This document shows positions 46,240 through 56,876 of a DNA stretch of 64,000 nt, in pieces. The DNA is from Shewanella psychromarinicola. Lineage in GTDB: Bacteria > Pseudomonadota > Gammaproteobacteria > Enterobacterales > Shewanellaceae. The stretch lies in NCBI RefSeq assembly GCF_003855155.1, contig NZ_CP034073.1:2108001-2172000 (forward strand), in the 5' to 3' direction. Position 1 is the stretch's first letter. Every line of letters begins with the position of its first letter. The notes under the pieces are model-generated. The model ran no database searches. It saw nothing but the letters and a program-made list of their open reading frames with translations, and was not told the origin of the DNA. The position numbers were made by a program, and so were the translations under genes.

Positions 46240-48825
46240 ATGATTCAATCAAAAAAATCTAAATTTGGTATCAGCTCTCTGAGCTTAGCCATTTCATTTG
46301 CACTTGCCGGAACGGTTATTAGCTCTCAAGCTTTTGCTGAAGATGAAGACATCGCAAAAAAAGAAAATGTCGAAAAAATCGCAGTCGTAGGTTCTCGTGC
46401 GGCACCTCGTTCAATTGGTGATTCACCGGTTCCAATTGATATTATCAGCAGTGATGACCTGAAAAAAAATGGTTCGACTGACATGATCGATATGTTAGTG
46501 ACATCAGTGCCTTCTTTTAACTCTCGAGCACAACCTATTAGTGATGCCGCGACGCTTGTTCGCCCGGTCAACTTACGTGGCCTCCCGTCTGACAGTACGC
46601 TTATTTTGGTCAACGGAAAACGCCGTCATCGTGCTTCCGTTATTGCTTTCCAAGGTGGTGGCATTAACGATGGTGCGCAAGGCCCTGATATTTCAGTGAT
46701 CCCTGGTGTGGCATTAAAGCAAGTTGAAGTATTACGTGACGGTGCTGCGGCGCAGTATGGATCCGATGCGATTGCGGGTGTGATGAACTTCGTATTAAAG
46801 GATGCTTCTGAAGGTGGATCAATTACTGTTAGTCAGGGTGAATATTACGAAGGTGACGGCGCAGCAACCACCATTGACGGTAATATTGGTTTACCTTTGA
46901 CGGATGATGGTTTTATTAACCTCAGTGCACAATATAAAACCGCTGATGCGACTAGCCGCAGTGTACAACGCCCAGATGCCGCAGCGATTGCCGCAGCGGG
47001 TAATACATCCATTCAAGACCCTGCGCAAACTTGGGGTAACCCAGAAATCAATGATGATTTTACCGTATTTGTAAATTCAGGCTTTGATATCAATGACAAC
47101 ACCCATTTATACGCTTTTGGTAATGTGTCCTCACGCAAAGCGACGGGTGGTTTTTACTATCGTAATCCACAAGATCGTAGTTTGGTTTATTCAACAATCA
47201 ATCCAAATGATCCAGATGATCCAGATGATGATACGAGAGAGCTATTGGTTGGTGCGATAAATGGCGACCAATCGACTTGTGGTGTTATCTCTGCTGAAGT
47301 ACCAAACGTGCTTAATACGCCAGAGTATCAAGCGATGGTTGCCGATCCGAACTGTTTCTCAATGAACCAAATCCGTCCAGGCGGGTATACACCTCAGTTC
47401 ACCGGTAAAATTGAAGATATGTCTTTCTTCGCTGGTGTAAAAGGCGAGTCTGGCGAGTGGATGTATGATGTGAGCGCAGGTACGGGCAGTAACAAAGCCA
47501 GCTTTGGTTTAAAGAACTCATTAAACCCATCAATGGGTTTAGATACACCAACTGACTTTGATACTGGTTCATACGAGCAAGTCGAAACAACTGTTAACAT
47601 AGACTTTAGTCGTTTCGTGACTATTGGTAGCTTAGAAGATATTAGCTTTGCTACTGGTTTTGAATGGCGTGAAGAGTCATTTGAGATTGGTCAAGGTGAT
47701 GAAGCTTCATGGATTGCAGGTCCTTATGCTGATCAAGGCTTCAACATTGGCTCACACGGCTTTAAAGGTTTTGGTCCAGAATCAGCCGGTAAAAATGACC
47801 GAAGCAACATTGGTGTTTATACCGACATTGAAGCGTATTTAACCGAAGACTTATTATTAGGCTTTGCACTGCGTTATGAAAATTTCTCTACTTTTGGCGA
47901 CACATTAAACTACAAGTTAACCGCGCAGTATGTTGCAACCGATGAATTATCATTTCGTGCTTCACACAGTACTGGTTTCCGTGCGCCAACTGTGGGTCAA
48001 GAAAACGTAGTGAACACTCAAACATCGATTGTTAACGGTGACTTGATCCAAACCTTTACTGCGCCGCCAACCAATCCTTTATCTGCTTTTTATGGGGGTG
48101 AAGTACTTAATCCAGAAGAGTCTGTTAGCTATGCAGCTGGTTTTGTGTATCAATACGATAACTTGTTCTTAACGGTTGATTACTACAACATTGAAGTAAC
48201 CGGTCGCATTGCACAGTCAAGCCAAATTTCGGTTGAAGCCAGTGACTATGATGCATTAAGAGCTGCCGGTGTTGAATTCCCTGAGTTAATCTCGGCGGTA
48301 ACTTTCTACACTAATGATTTTGATACAACGACTCAAGGTGTTGATATTGTAGGTACTTATATGACAGAAATGCTGTCAGGTGATGCCAAATTTAGTTTAG
48401 CCTATGGTTGGACAGATACCATTGTTGATAAATTTGATCCTGAAACAACGGATGCAGGTAAGGTTCGTCGTTTAGAAGATGGTATTCCTGCACACCGTGC
48501 CACCCTTACTTGGGGCCAAAGCTGGGATGATTTAAGCATGTCAGTTCGTGGTAATGTCTTTGGTGAGTACTATGCAACCCATGCTGATGATACCTCTGCT
48601 GCTGGGTCTGAAATGGCTGATGCTGCAGTGACTATCGACCTTGAAGTCAGTTATGCGGTACTTGATAACCTAACGGTATCAGTGGGTGCAAACAACATCT
48701 TCGATCAAGAAGCGCAGAAGCTAAAAGACGGCACTTTAGGTGCGTTAGGTGCGGTGTACTATGAAAGTGGTCCATTCGATTACAACGGTGGTTTCTACTA
48801 TGGCCGTGTAAACTATCGCTTCTAA
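46240..48825 (+). CDS. TonB-dependent outer membrane receptor
   Basis: An 861-residue precursor. The signal peptide ends near SSQAFA (residue about 33). A plug domain follows, with VEKIAVVGSRA (TonB-box region), NLRGLPSDSTLILVNGKRRH and VEVLRDGAAAQYGSDAIAGV. The rest is a 22-strand-type barrel ending in GRVNYRF, the C-terminal aromatic needed for BAM assembly. It would import a scarce ligand using TonB energy. No Fur box was seen and a CRP-like site precedes it, which leans towards a carbon or oligomer substrate over iron. Ligand unknown. Confidence 0.9.
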   Translation: MIQSKKSKFGISSLSLAISFALAGTVISSQAFAEDEDIAKKENVEKIAVVGSRAAPRSIGDSPVPIDIISSDDLKKNGSTDMIDMLVTSVPSFNSRAQPISDAATLVRPVNLRGLPSDSTLILVNGKRRHRASVIAFQGGGINDGAQGPDISVIPGVALKQVEVLRDGAAAQYGSDAIAGVMNFVLKDASEGGSITVSQGEYYEGDGAATTIDGNIGLPLTDDGFINLSAQYKTADATSRSVQRPDAAAIAAAGNTSIQDPAQTWGNPEINDDFTVFVNSGFDINDNTHLYAFGNVSSRKATGGFYYRNPQDRSLVYSTINPNDPDDPDDDTRELLVGAINGDQSTCGVISAEVPNVLNTPEYQAMVADPNCFSMNQIRPGGYTPQFTGKIEDMSFFAGVKGESGEWMYDVSAGTGSNKASFGLKNSLNPSMGLDTPTDFDTGSYEQVETTVNIDFSRFVTIGSLEDISFATGFEWREESFEIGQGDEASWIAGPYADQGFNIGSHGFKGFGPESAGKNDRSNIGVYTDIEAYLTEDLLLGFALRYENFSTFGDTLNYKLTAQYVATDELSFRASHSTGFRAPTVGQENVVNTQTSIVNGDLIQTFTAPPTNPLSAFYGGEVLNPEESVSYAAGFVYQYDNLFLTVDYYNIEVTGRIAQSSQISVEASDYDALRAAGVEFPELISAVTFYTNDFDTTTQGVDIVGTYMTEMLSGDAKFSLAYGWTDTIVDKFDPETTDAGKVRRLEDGIPAHRATLTWGQSWDDLSMSVRGNVFGEYYATHADDTSAAGSEMADAAVTIDLEVSYAVLDNLTVSVGANNIFDQEAQKLKDGTLGALGAVYYESGPFDYNGGFYYGRVNYRF

Positions 48826-48863
48826 TTAATTGAAGTGGCAATGAGCGTTATTGGCTCAATGAC

Positions 48864-48891
48864 AAAAAGACTGCTGCGGCAGTCTTTTTTT
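48864..48891. terminator. Terminator after the TonB-dependent receptor
   Basis: The stem AAAAAGACTGC/GCAGTCTTTTT with loop TGCG, followed by further T residues. It can work on both strands for the convergent receptor and thioredoxin-like genes. Confidence 0.92.
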
Positions 48892-48907
48892 ATTTTCATA
48901 CTGCCAC

Positions 48908-49450
48908 TTAAGCACCGTTCGGGTTGGCTAACGATAAAGCATGGTAAAGGTCGTCAATAATAAGTGCTTTAGGCAGCTCAATACCATTTGGATAGGCTGG
49001 GCCATAGACTTTATTATATGGGGTACCAGCAACCGCTTGCAGGCCCATATACTGCTCAATAACAGTATCAGCTCGGGTCCAGTTACCTTGCATTAAGATA
49101 ATGTGCCGTTGGTTTAATGTATTGACCACTTGCTCGCGATGAAGCACATTGGCTTTATTGGTTTGGCAGGGCACACACCAGTCTGCCGTAATATCAACCA
49201 ACACGATATTTCCTTGTGCCACATAGTCAGCAATTTTTTGCGGTTCAAGTGGCTGCCAATTCAATGTTTGGTAGGCTTGATAGTCTTCACCTTTATTAAT
49301 AAAGGCAATAACACCGGCAAAACAGATCCCCATGAAAATGAGCATAACGATCACTAAGGTCGGGATCGGTTTGCCCTTTATTTTTGCCCAAATCAGTATG
49401 ACTACGGCGCTGAACATAACCAAAAGTAATATCATCATTAATGTCGCCAT
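48908..49450 (-). CDS. Membrane-anchored thioredoxin-like protein
   Basis: A 180-residue protein with two N-terminal membrane helices (MMILLLVMFSAVVILIW; VIVMLIFMGICFAGVIAF). A periplasmic-side thioredoxin fold follows, with active site WCVPC in ITADWCVPCQTNKANVL, like the C-terminal domain of DsbD, and the cis-Pro region is AVAGTPYNKVYG. It probably transfers reducing equivalents to envelope proteins. The start was set at ATG 49448-49450, with AGGA five bases upstream; a 9-residue longer form is open. Confidence 0.83.
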   Translation of the reverse strand: MATLMMILLLVMFSAVVILIWAKIKGKPIPTLVIVMLIFMGICFAGVIAFINKGEDYQAYQTLNWQPLEPQKIADYVAQGNIVLVDITADWCVPCQTNKANVLHREQVVNTLNQRHIILMQGNWTRADTVIEQYMGLQAVAGTPYNKVYGPAYPNGIELPKALIIDDLYHALSLANPNGA

Positions 49451-49576
49451 AGGTTTCCTGTGTAAATGCTTTATCATCTCGTGGAGTTTCAGTACATTAG
49501 CATTGTCGGCTTAACTGGTTGTTAAAATGTATTTTGTACAAAGACTCATGATTGTTCATTGTAAATAAGAGGTGTT

Positions 49577-50194
49577 ATGACGTTAAGTACTTGGCTGGGA
49601 CTCCTCGCTATTTGTTGTTTGGGAGCAATGTCCCCAGGACCTAGTTTAGCTATGGTAGTGAGGCATACGCTCAGTGGCGGAAGATTACATGGCGTTGTGT
49701 GTGCTTGGGCGCATTCGATAGGGATTGGTGTGTATGCGTTAGTCACTTTACTAGGACTGGCCGCAGTATTAAAGGCATCCCCATTAATTTTTAATACCAT
49801 AGCCATCATCGGGGCGATTTACTTAGCGTGGATGGGGATTAAGGCTCTAGGGTCTAAAGGCGGTATGCAGCAAAAGTTGGCTGCGGGCAAACCTACAGGT
49901 CTGTGGATTGCAGCAAGAGATGGTATTGTTATTTCGTTATTTAACCCAAAGATATTACTGTTTTTCTTAGCCTTGTTCAGTCAGTTTGTGTTAGCGGCTC
50001 AGACCGTTACCGGTCAAGGTTTGATTGTGCTTACGCCGTTAATTATTGATGGCTTGTGGTATACCATTATTGCATTCGTGTTATCACATTCAGCAGTATT
50101 ACCTAGGTTACGTGAAAAGGCCAAGCTGATTGATAGGCTGTCTGGAATTGTATTGATCCTGCTTTCTATTAGGGTTATCTACACTCTGTTATAG
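49577..50194 (+). CDS. LysE/RhtB-family amino acid exporter
   Basis: A 205-residue protein with about six membrane helices. The LysE-family signature near the N-terminus is MSPGPSLAMVVRHTLSGGR, and FNPKILLFFLALFSQFV is the typical fourth-helix motif. It likely exports an amino acid or homoserine lactone-like compound; the substrate cannot be told. AGAGGT precedes the ATG. Single gene. Confidence 0.88.
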   Translation: MTLSTWLGLLAICCLGAMSPGPSLAMVVRHTLSGGRLHGVVCAWAHSIGIGVYALVTLLGLAAVLKASPLIFNTIAIIGAIYLAWMGIKALGSKGGMQQKLAAGKPTGLWIAARDGIVISLFNPKILLFFLALFSQFVLAAQTVTGQGLIVLTPLIIDGLWYTIIAFVLSHSAVLPRLREKAKLIDRLSGIVLILLSIRVIYTLL

Positions 50195-50425
50195 CGCGTG
50201 CGTTTGAGGTGCTTAGACTAATAAATGATATTGGCTGCAAAAAATGCAATGGTTAGAGTGAAAAGTGAAAAGTGAAGAATGAATTGAGGCGATAACATGT
50301 GACGCTTATATTTGGCAACAGTTCGTGGTCAGTGATGAGCAAGGCGGTCATTAACAATAATCCATAGCAGTAATCTGCTAGGGATTATTGTTACAACTAA
50401 TCATCTGTGGTGCGTAGAATGAATG

Positions 50426-50752
50426 TTAGCCGCCTTTAAACTGTTGCACGCTATCATCGCCTTTTTGTTCTTGTTCAGGTGCAGCGACAGGAGGGTTAGC
50501 GATATGGTCTTCTAAGTTTTCTTTTAGCATGGCTTTAAATTCATCAGAAAACCAAGCTAATGCATGATCTTTTTCAGCGGCAAGATCAGCTGATTTAATT
50601 GAGGCTTCGAACGCATTAAAGCGTGCAGAAGCAAATCTCATTGCTGTACCGACTTTACCAATATCATTTTCTTGTTGGCTTAGTTGATTGGCTAGGGCAA
50701 TAAATTGGTCAGCTACTTGATACATTGTTAATTCTGTTTTGGCTTCAGACAT
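50426..50752 (-). CDS. DUF3144-family protein
   Basis: A 108-residue cytoplasmic protein with TMYQVADQFIALANQLSQ and IGKVGTAMRFASARFNAFEA, the DUF3144 pattern common in Shewanella and related bacteria. It is helical and acidic with a low-complexity C-terminus (PEQEQKGDDSVQQFKGG). Function unknown. The start was set at ATG 50750-50752; a GTG nine bases upstream is in frame. Confidence 0.82.
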   Translation of the reverse strand: MSEAKTELTMYQVADQFIALANQLSQQENDIGKVGTAMRFASARFNAFEASIKSADLAAEKDHALAWFSDEFKAMLKENLEDHIANPPVAAPEQEQKGDDSVQQFKGG

Positions 50753-50824
50753 TAGATCCACTTTGTTGGTAAGTTAATTTTCTACTGAGTGTAACGTCTT
50801 TAATTGAAAATATCAGGTAAAAAA

Positions 50825-51385
50825 TTATCGATTGGGATCTGAATCTACCAACACTTGGCCGTTACGTGAATCATAATATATCGATATAAGCGGTAGTAAG
50901 TTGAAGTAATAACGGCATTGGTCTGGGTTGATATATTGAGCTTGGTAATCAGATGTATCTTTATTAGCACTGCTCGATACGCTGGGACCATCCTGCAACA
51001 GAGTAGGCCAGACGGAAAGGCAGTCATTAACATTATTCAATCTTGGCGAAGCTTCGTAAGGTGGATAATTTTGTGCAGGGTAACCCCATTGGTTCATATC
51101 AAGTTCGCCATCGGTTCCAGCTTGACTGAAAATAGCTAGATTATCTGCTGGGCCTGAATACCCCATGGCGGCCCATTTTATATGGGCCAAGGTTATTGCC
51201 GAAGAAAATGCCCCGCCAGTGGTTTTTACACTGGCTATTCTAGCGTCTTGGCCTAAATCGACGAACCTAGGCAAAGCGATAATTGCGATGATCCCAAGTA
51301 TGATAATAACCACGACAAGTTCAATAAGGGTAAAACCGTTATTAGCAGTGCTTTTGTTATTATGTAATGGCATCATATTATTCAT
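50825..51385 (-). CDS. Orphan type IV prepilin-like protein (2)
   Basis: A 186-residue protein with prepilin motif NNGFTLIELVVVIIILGIIAII, cleaved after Gly. The soluble part has cysteines in NNVNDCLSVW and PDQCRYYF that may form a disulfide. It resembles MSHA-type minor pilins more than PilA. The start at ATG 51383-51385 is chosen because an earlier frame start would run deep into the divergent ung gene. No pilus assembly genes are near; it is not closely similar to the prepilin at 38839-39357 beyond the leader and helix. Confidence 0.82.
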   Translation of the reverse strand: MNNMMPLHNNKSTANNGFTLIELVVVIIILGIIAIIALPRFVDLGQDARIASVKTTGGAFSSAITLAHIKWAAMGYSGPADNLAIFSQAGTDGELDMNQWGYPAQNYPPYEASPRLNNVNDCLSVWPTLLQDGPSVSSSANKDTSDYQAQYINPDQCRYYFNLLPLISIYYDSRNGQVLVDSDPNR

Positions 51386-51465
51386 AAGGGTGATTAAGCT
51401 GTTAATAGTAAACCAAAGACTAAGTGGTTCACAAATTTGTCGTTTTCTTTTAAGGAATACATTGA

Positions 51466-52125
51466 ATGACTTCCCATTGGCAAGAGCTGTTTGAGCAACA
51501 ACAATCTCAGGCATATTATCAACATTTGCAAAGCTTTATAGCCTCACAAAGGGTCAATAATAAAACCGTTTATCCACCTGATGATGAAGTATTCGCGGCT
51601 TTTGATTTAACACCGCTGTCAAAGGTTAAAGTGGTGATATTGGGGCAAGACCCTTACCATGGGCCCAATCAAGCTCATGGGTTGTCTTTTTCGGTTAAAA
51701 AAGGCATAAAACCGCCGCCATCATTAGCGAATATCTATAAAGAATTACGTAATGATATTGAAGGCTTTGTAATACCCGAACACGGCGATTTGACCCCATG
51801 GGCTAAGCAAGGAGTATTATTATTAAATACCGTGCTGACGGTAGAGCAGGGGGTAGCTCATTCACATGCTAAATCAGGCTGGGAGGTGTTTACTGATAAT
51901 GTATTGAGTCGATTGAATCAGCAATCATCGCCCATTATATTTGTGTGTTGGGGAAATCATGCGATTAAAAAAGGTCGATTGATTACCGCACCTCATCATG
52001 TGCTGCAGGGGCCACATCCATCGCCATTATCTGCTTACCGTGGTTTTTTTGGCTGCGGTCATTTTTCAAGCGTAAATAAAATATTATTTGAACAGGGTAA
52101 GAAACCCATTAATTGGCAAGTTTGA
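51466..52125 (+). CDS. ung: Uracil-DNA glycosylase
   Basis: A 219-residue family 1 UDG. The water-activating loop is [18 protein letters not shown] (catalytic Asp), and the Leu-loop [18 protein letters not shown] carries the catalytic His. It removes uracil from DNA for base excision repair. The length is that of E. coli Ung. AAGGA lies ten bases before the ATG. A strong bidirectional terminator follows. Confidence 0.97.
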   Translation: MTSHWQELFEQQQSQAYYQHLQSFIASQRVNNKTVYPPDDEVFAAFDLTPLSKVKVVILGQDPYHGPNQAHGLSFSVKKGIKPPPSLANIYKELRNDIEGFVIPEHGDLTPWAKQGVLLLNTVLTVEQGVAHSHAKSGWEVFTDNVLSRLNQQSSPIIFVCWGNHAIKKGRLITAPHHVLQGPHPSPLSAYRGFFGCGHFSSVNKILFEQGKKPINWQV

Positions 52126-52130
52126 TAACA

Positions 52131-52169
52131 AAAAAGAAGGCGTGAATATGATATTCACACCTTCTTTTT
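52131..52169. terminator. Bidirectional terminator between ung and ispB
   Basis: GAAGG(C)GTGAATAT pairs with ATATTCAC(A)CCTTC around a very short loop, with an A-run on the left and a T-run on the right. It serves both convergent genes. Confidence 0.93.
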
Positions 52170-52227
52170 CAATACATCGTTATCAGAAAATCAATGTCAT
52201 CGCGAACCATTCAGTTTTTAGCTACTG

Positions 52228-53199
52228 CTAATTATTGCGATTAACCGACAAGTGAGCTAATGAAATTAATGCTTGTTTGTAGTCATTTTCTGGGAAAATA
52301 CTCAGTGCATCAATGGCTTTTTGTGCTTCGACTTGAGCTTTTTCTTGAGTATAAGTCAAGGCTCCAGACTCATCTAATGCGACTAAAATGTCATCAATTA
52401 CTTTGGTTCCATCGCTATGCTTAATAGCGTCTCTAATCAATTTTTTTGCTTGTTCAGAGCCGTTTTCCATTGCGTAAATTAACGGTAATGTTGGTTTCCC
52501 TTCAGCAAGGTCATCGCCAATGTTTTTGCCTAGCTCGTCGGCATTAGCCGTATAATCGAGTAAATCATCGGTTAATTGAAAAGCCGTGCCGAGGTATTTA
52601 CCGTAGTCAGCCAATGCTTGCTCTTGTTCTGGACTAACCTTAGCTAATACGCCGGCTAATTGAGTTGCCGCTTCAAATAACTTTGCCGTTTTACAGTAGA
52701 TAACACGCATGTAGTTTGCTTCGGTGGTATCTGGGTCATTACAGTTCATCAACTGTAAAACTTCACCTTCTGCGAGCACGTTAGTCGTATGGGCAAGGAC
52801 TTTAAGCACTTTCATGTTGTCGATCTCGGTCATCATTTGAAATGAGCGAGTGTATAAAAAGTCACCTACGAGTACGCTCGCGCTATTACCAAATAAAGCA
52901 TTGGCAGTTTCACGGCCCCGACGCAGTGTCGATTCATCAACAACATCGTCATGTAATAAAGACGCTGTATGAATAAATTCAATAATTGCCGCAAGCTTAA
53001 GGTGATGTTCGCCTTGGTAGTCAACAGTTCGGGCGGCTAATACTGATAATAACGGGCGTAAACGTTTACCACCGCCATTGATAATGTAAAAGCCTAATTG
53101 ATTGATTAGGGCTACATCAGATTCAAGTTGTTTGTATATCAGCTGATTGACTGCTTGCATATCAGTGTCAGCCAGTTGACGAATGGCGTTTAAATCCAT
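52228..53199 (-). CDS. ispB: Octaprenyl diphosphate synthase
   Basis: A 323-residue trans-prenyltransferase. The first Asp-rich motif is LLHDDVVDESTLRRG and the second is FQLTDDLLDYTANADELGKN. It makes the C40 side chain of ubiquinone and menaquinone, functionally linked to ubiF at the other end of the window. Divergent from rplU across about 400 bases, as in E. coli. Confidence 0.96.
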   Translation of the reverse strand: MDLNAIRQLADTDMQAVNQLIYKQLESDVALINQLGFYIINGGGKRLRPLLSVLAARTVDYQGEHHLKLAAIIEFIHTASLLHDDVVDESTLRRGRETANALFGNSASVLVGDFLYTRSFQMMTEIDNMKVLKVLAHTTNVLAEGEVLQLMNCNDPDTTEANYMRVIYCKTAKLFEAATQLAGVLAKVSPEQEQALADYGKYLGTAFQLTDDLLDYTANADELGKNIGDDLAEGKPTLPLIYAMENGSEQAKKLIRDAIKHSDGTKVIDDILVALDESGALTYTQEKAQVEAQKAIDALSIFPENDYKQALISLAHLSVNRNN

Positions 53200-53603
53200 A
53201 ATAGTCTCTAGTTGTTGGGCGACAGGCTTTGCACCCTTAATTAATCATATCGAATTAGAGCGCATATCTTACAGGATATCAGTGCTATTTTTCAAAGTAT
53301 GTATTTCCACAATTGAGCCGACAGAATCCTGATTTTGCGATAGTTTGCTGGATTACTCTCAATTCACCTATAAAACGTAGATCTAAATGAACACAACCAT
53401 GTTAACTAAATTTTAAAGATGACACATTAGCTATTAATGAATAGTGTGCAGTAATAAGGTCTTTTTTATTTGAGAGTGAATTATGACTTGCCTGATGATA
53501 ATTCTTCGCGTAGAATCCGCGCCCATTGTCATTAAAAGTTTTTTAGCACCTAGTCTCGTCAATAATATGAGTTAGTGTGTTAGTCATTTGGAGTAAAATA
53601 GCC
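53200..53603. other. Divergent control region between ispB and rplU
   Basis: This region of about 400 bases contains the rplU promoter at 53488-53516, and an 80-base leader before rplU without an obvious hairpin. The ispB promoter should be near the left end but could not be fixed. Confidence 0.6.
53488..53516 (+). promoter_or_regulatory. Promoter of rplU-rpmA
   Basis: TTGCCT (53488-53493), a 17-base spacer and TAGAAT (53511-53516), followed by the GC-rich CCGCGCCC. That discriminator type is expected for growth-rate-controlled ribosomal protein promoters. Confidence 0.72.
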
Positions 53604-53915
53604 ATGTACGCTGTTTTTCAAAGTGGCGGTAAGCAACATCGTGTTGCTGAAGGTCATACAGTTCGTTTAGAAAAATTAGAAGTTGCTACTGGTGAAACCG
53701 TAGAATTCGATCAAGTTTTATTGATCGCTGATGGTGAAACAGTGCATGTTGGTGCTCCTTTAGTTGCTGGCGGTAAAGTCGTAGCTGAAGTAGTTGGCCA
53801 CGGTCGCGGCGAAAAGGTAACTATTATCAAGTTCCGTCGTCGTAAGCATCACGACAAGAAAATGGGCCACCGTCAGTGGTTCACTGAAGTTAAAATCACT
53901 GCGATTAGCGCATAA
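53604..53915 (+). CDS. rplU: 50S ribosomal protein L21
   Basis: A 103-residue L21 starting [20 protein letters not shown] and ending with the basic [20 protein letters not shown] region that contacts 23S rRNA. The start is ATG 53604, with GGAG 14 bases upstream, and matches the family N-terminus; a nine-residue extension from a TTG-like upstream codon is not credible. Followed by rpmA after 16 bases. Confidence 0.98.
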   Translation: MYAVFQSGGKQHRVAEGHTVRLEKLEVATGETVEFDQVLLIADGETVHVGAPLVAGGKVVAEVVGHGRGEKVTIIKFRRRKHHDKKMGHRQWFTEVKITAISA

Positions 53916-53928
53916 TTTAGGAGTCTAA

Positions 53929-54186
<258 letters not shown>

Positions 54187-54207
54187 CTCTTTACAAGCTA
54201 GATCTCG

Positions 54208-54240
54208 AAAGCCCTGCCTATGGTGGGGCTTTTGTGTTTT
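54208..54240 (+). terminator. Terminator after rpmA
   Basis: AAAGCCC pairs with GGGCTTT across an 11-base loop and is followed by a T-rich stretch. It separates rplU-rpmA from obgE. Confidence 0.8.
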
Positions 54241-54343
54241 TTATATCACTAAACTATTATAGATAGTTTGATGGTTTTGTTATATGCAGTAGGCGATATC
54301 GTGATGAATACTATCTTCAGCGCTTTCCTGCAAACCCCATTGA

Positions 54344-55552
<1,209 letters not shown>

Positions 55553-55572
55553 ATTGCTCATTTGAGGATTTC

Positions 55573-56331
55573 GTGTACGAAGATAGCCAAAATGAAATTA
55601 CCCGTCTTGTAGTGCGCTGTGCGCAACTACTGTTGGCCTATGGTGCTGAGTCTGATCTTGTTGAAGAGATTAGCCAGCGCCTTGGTAAAGCGCTCGGTCT
55701 TGCTAGCATTGAGTTATCGATTTCATCTAATGCATTAGTATTAACTAGCTTAGTACAAGGACGATGCGTTACCACGACCCGTCGTATTCGTGCTCATGGC
55801 ATTAATATGATGGTGATTTGTGAACTTCAACGCATTTGTATACTGACAGAAAAAGGTATTTATGGTGCTAATGAAGTTCGTAGACGCCTCGCTCATATCA
55901 CTCCTAAATCGTACCCCGCTATTGCTGTAATTCCTATGATTGGTTTGTCATGTGCAAGCTTCTGTCATTTATTTGATGGTGATCTGATGGCGTGCCTAAT
56001 CACATTTTTTGCCTCATCGACTGGAATGATGGTGCGGTTATTTCTTGCCTCGCGGCATTTCAATTTATTAGTTAACTTCTCGCTGACCGCGTTTGTGATC
56101 ACTGGCATTGCCCAAATTGGCTACATTTCCTCTATTACCGAAACGCCTCAAGCGGCAATGGCGGCAAGCGTGTTAATGCTTGTCCCAGGATTTCCACTGA
56201 TTAATGCCATTTCTGATATGGTTAAAGGCCACATGAATGTGGGTATTTCTCGTTGGGGCCATGCGACCTTGTTAACCTTAGCATCGGTTATTGGTATTAC
56301 CATTGCAATGCAACTAGGGGGCATTTTTTAA
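55573..56331 (+). CDS. yjjP: ThrE-type exporter N-terminal subunit (YjjP-like)
   Basis: A 252-residue DUF1212 protein. A soluble N-terminal domain with VQGRCVTTTRRIRAHGINM and the HIT-like EVRRRLAHI is followed by about five membrane helices, ending QLGGIF. Together with the short partner YjjB it forms a split ThrE-like permease; E. coli YjjPB exports succinate. The start is GTG, 20 bases after obgE, with TGAGG upstream. Its last 62 bases (56270-56331) are tandemly repeated just downstream. Confidence 0.88.
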   Translation: MYEDSQNEITRLVVRCAQLLLAYGAESDLVEEISQRLGKALGLASIELSISSNALVLTSLVQGRCVTTTRRIRAHGINMMVICELQRICILTEKGIYGANEVRRRLAHITPKSYPAIAVIPMIGLSCASFCHLFDGDLMACLITFFASSTGMMVRLFLASRHFNLLVNFSLTAFVITGIAQIGYISSITETPQAAMAASVLMLVPGFPLINAISDMVKGHMNVGISRWGHATLLTLASVIGITIAMQLGGIF

Positions 56332-56387
56332 TGTTAACCTTAGCATCGGTTGTTACCATTGCAATGCAACTGGGGGGCATTTTTTAA
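56270..56387 (+). repeat. Tandem duplication of the 3' end of yjjP
   Basis: Copy 1 is 56270-56331 and copy 2 is 56332-56387. Copy 2 lacks 6 bases and has about two substitutions. The duplication fills the whole gap between yjjP and yjjB and repeats the G-rich ribosome-binding region and the TAATG stop-start overlap. Confidence 0.95.
56331..56387 (+). CDS. 18-codon mini-ORF between yjjP and yjjB, made by duplication
   Basis: Reads MLTLASVVTIAMQLGGIF and stops. Its ATG overlaps the yjjP stop (TAATG at 56329-56333) and its TAA overlaps the yjjB ATG (TAATG at 56385-56389). It is a copy of the C-terminal helix of YjjP lacking two residues. A G-rich sequence (AGGGGG) about 10 bases before its ATG could act as a ribosome-binding site. 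It may be translated as a coupling relay or be a passive scar. Confidence 0.5.
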   Translation: MLTLASVVTIAMQLGGIF

Positions 56388-56857
56388 TGTTATCCCTGCT
56401 GAGTTTACTGTTACATGATGCTTTTTTTTCGGCGATACCCGCAGTCGGTTTTGCGATGGTGTTTAATGTCCCTAAGCGCTATTTAATCTACTGCGCCATA
56501 GCGGGTGCCATAGGTCATAGTTCAAGAACTTTTTTATTAAATTTTTCAATGCCAATTGAATGGGCGACCTTTGTTGCAGCTGCGATTGTTGGCTTGATCA
56601 CCATTCAGTTCGCTAAACGTCACCTTGCGCCACCATTGATGTACGCCGTGGCGGCTATTATTCCTATGGTGCCAGGTACCTACGCATTCAATACTGTCAT
56701 CGCATTAATTCAATTAACGGCACAAAGCCAAGTCAGTCCAGAGCTCAGCGCTCAGGTCATCGTAAACGGGTTAAAAACGGTGTTTATTCTAGGTGCGCTT
56801 GCTGTTGGGTTAGCGTTACCTAGCTTACTTTACTATCGCAACAGACCGATTATTTAA
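56387..56857 (+). CDS. yjjB: ThrE-type exporter C-terminal subunit (YjjB-like)
   Basis: A 156-residue DUF3815 membrane protein with about five helices (IPAVGFAMVFNVPKRYLIY; PMVPGTYAFNTVIALIQL), the usual partner of the DUF1212 protein. In E. coli YjjB works with YjjP in succinate export. Its ATG overlaps the stop of the mini-ORF, whereas before the duplication it would have overlapped the yjjP stop directly. folA follows after 19 bases. Confidence 0.88.
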   Translation: MLSLLSLLLHDAFFSAIPAVGFAMVFNVPKRYLIYCAIAGAIGHSSRTFLLNFSMPIEWATFVAAAIVGLITIQFAKRHLAPPLMYAVAAIIPMVPGTYAFNTVIALIQLTAQSQVSPELSAQVIVNGLKTVFILGALAVGLALPSLLYYRNRPII

Positions 56858-56876
56858 CGACAAGGATTTTGATATA

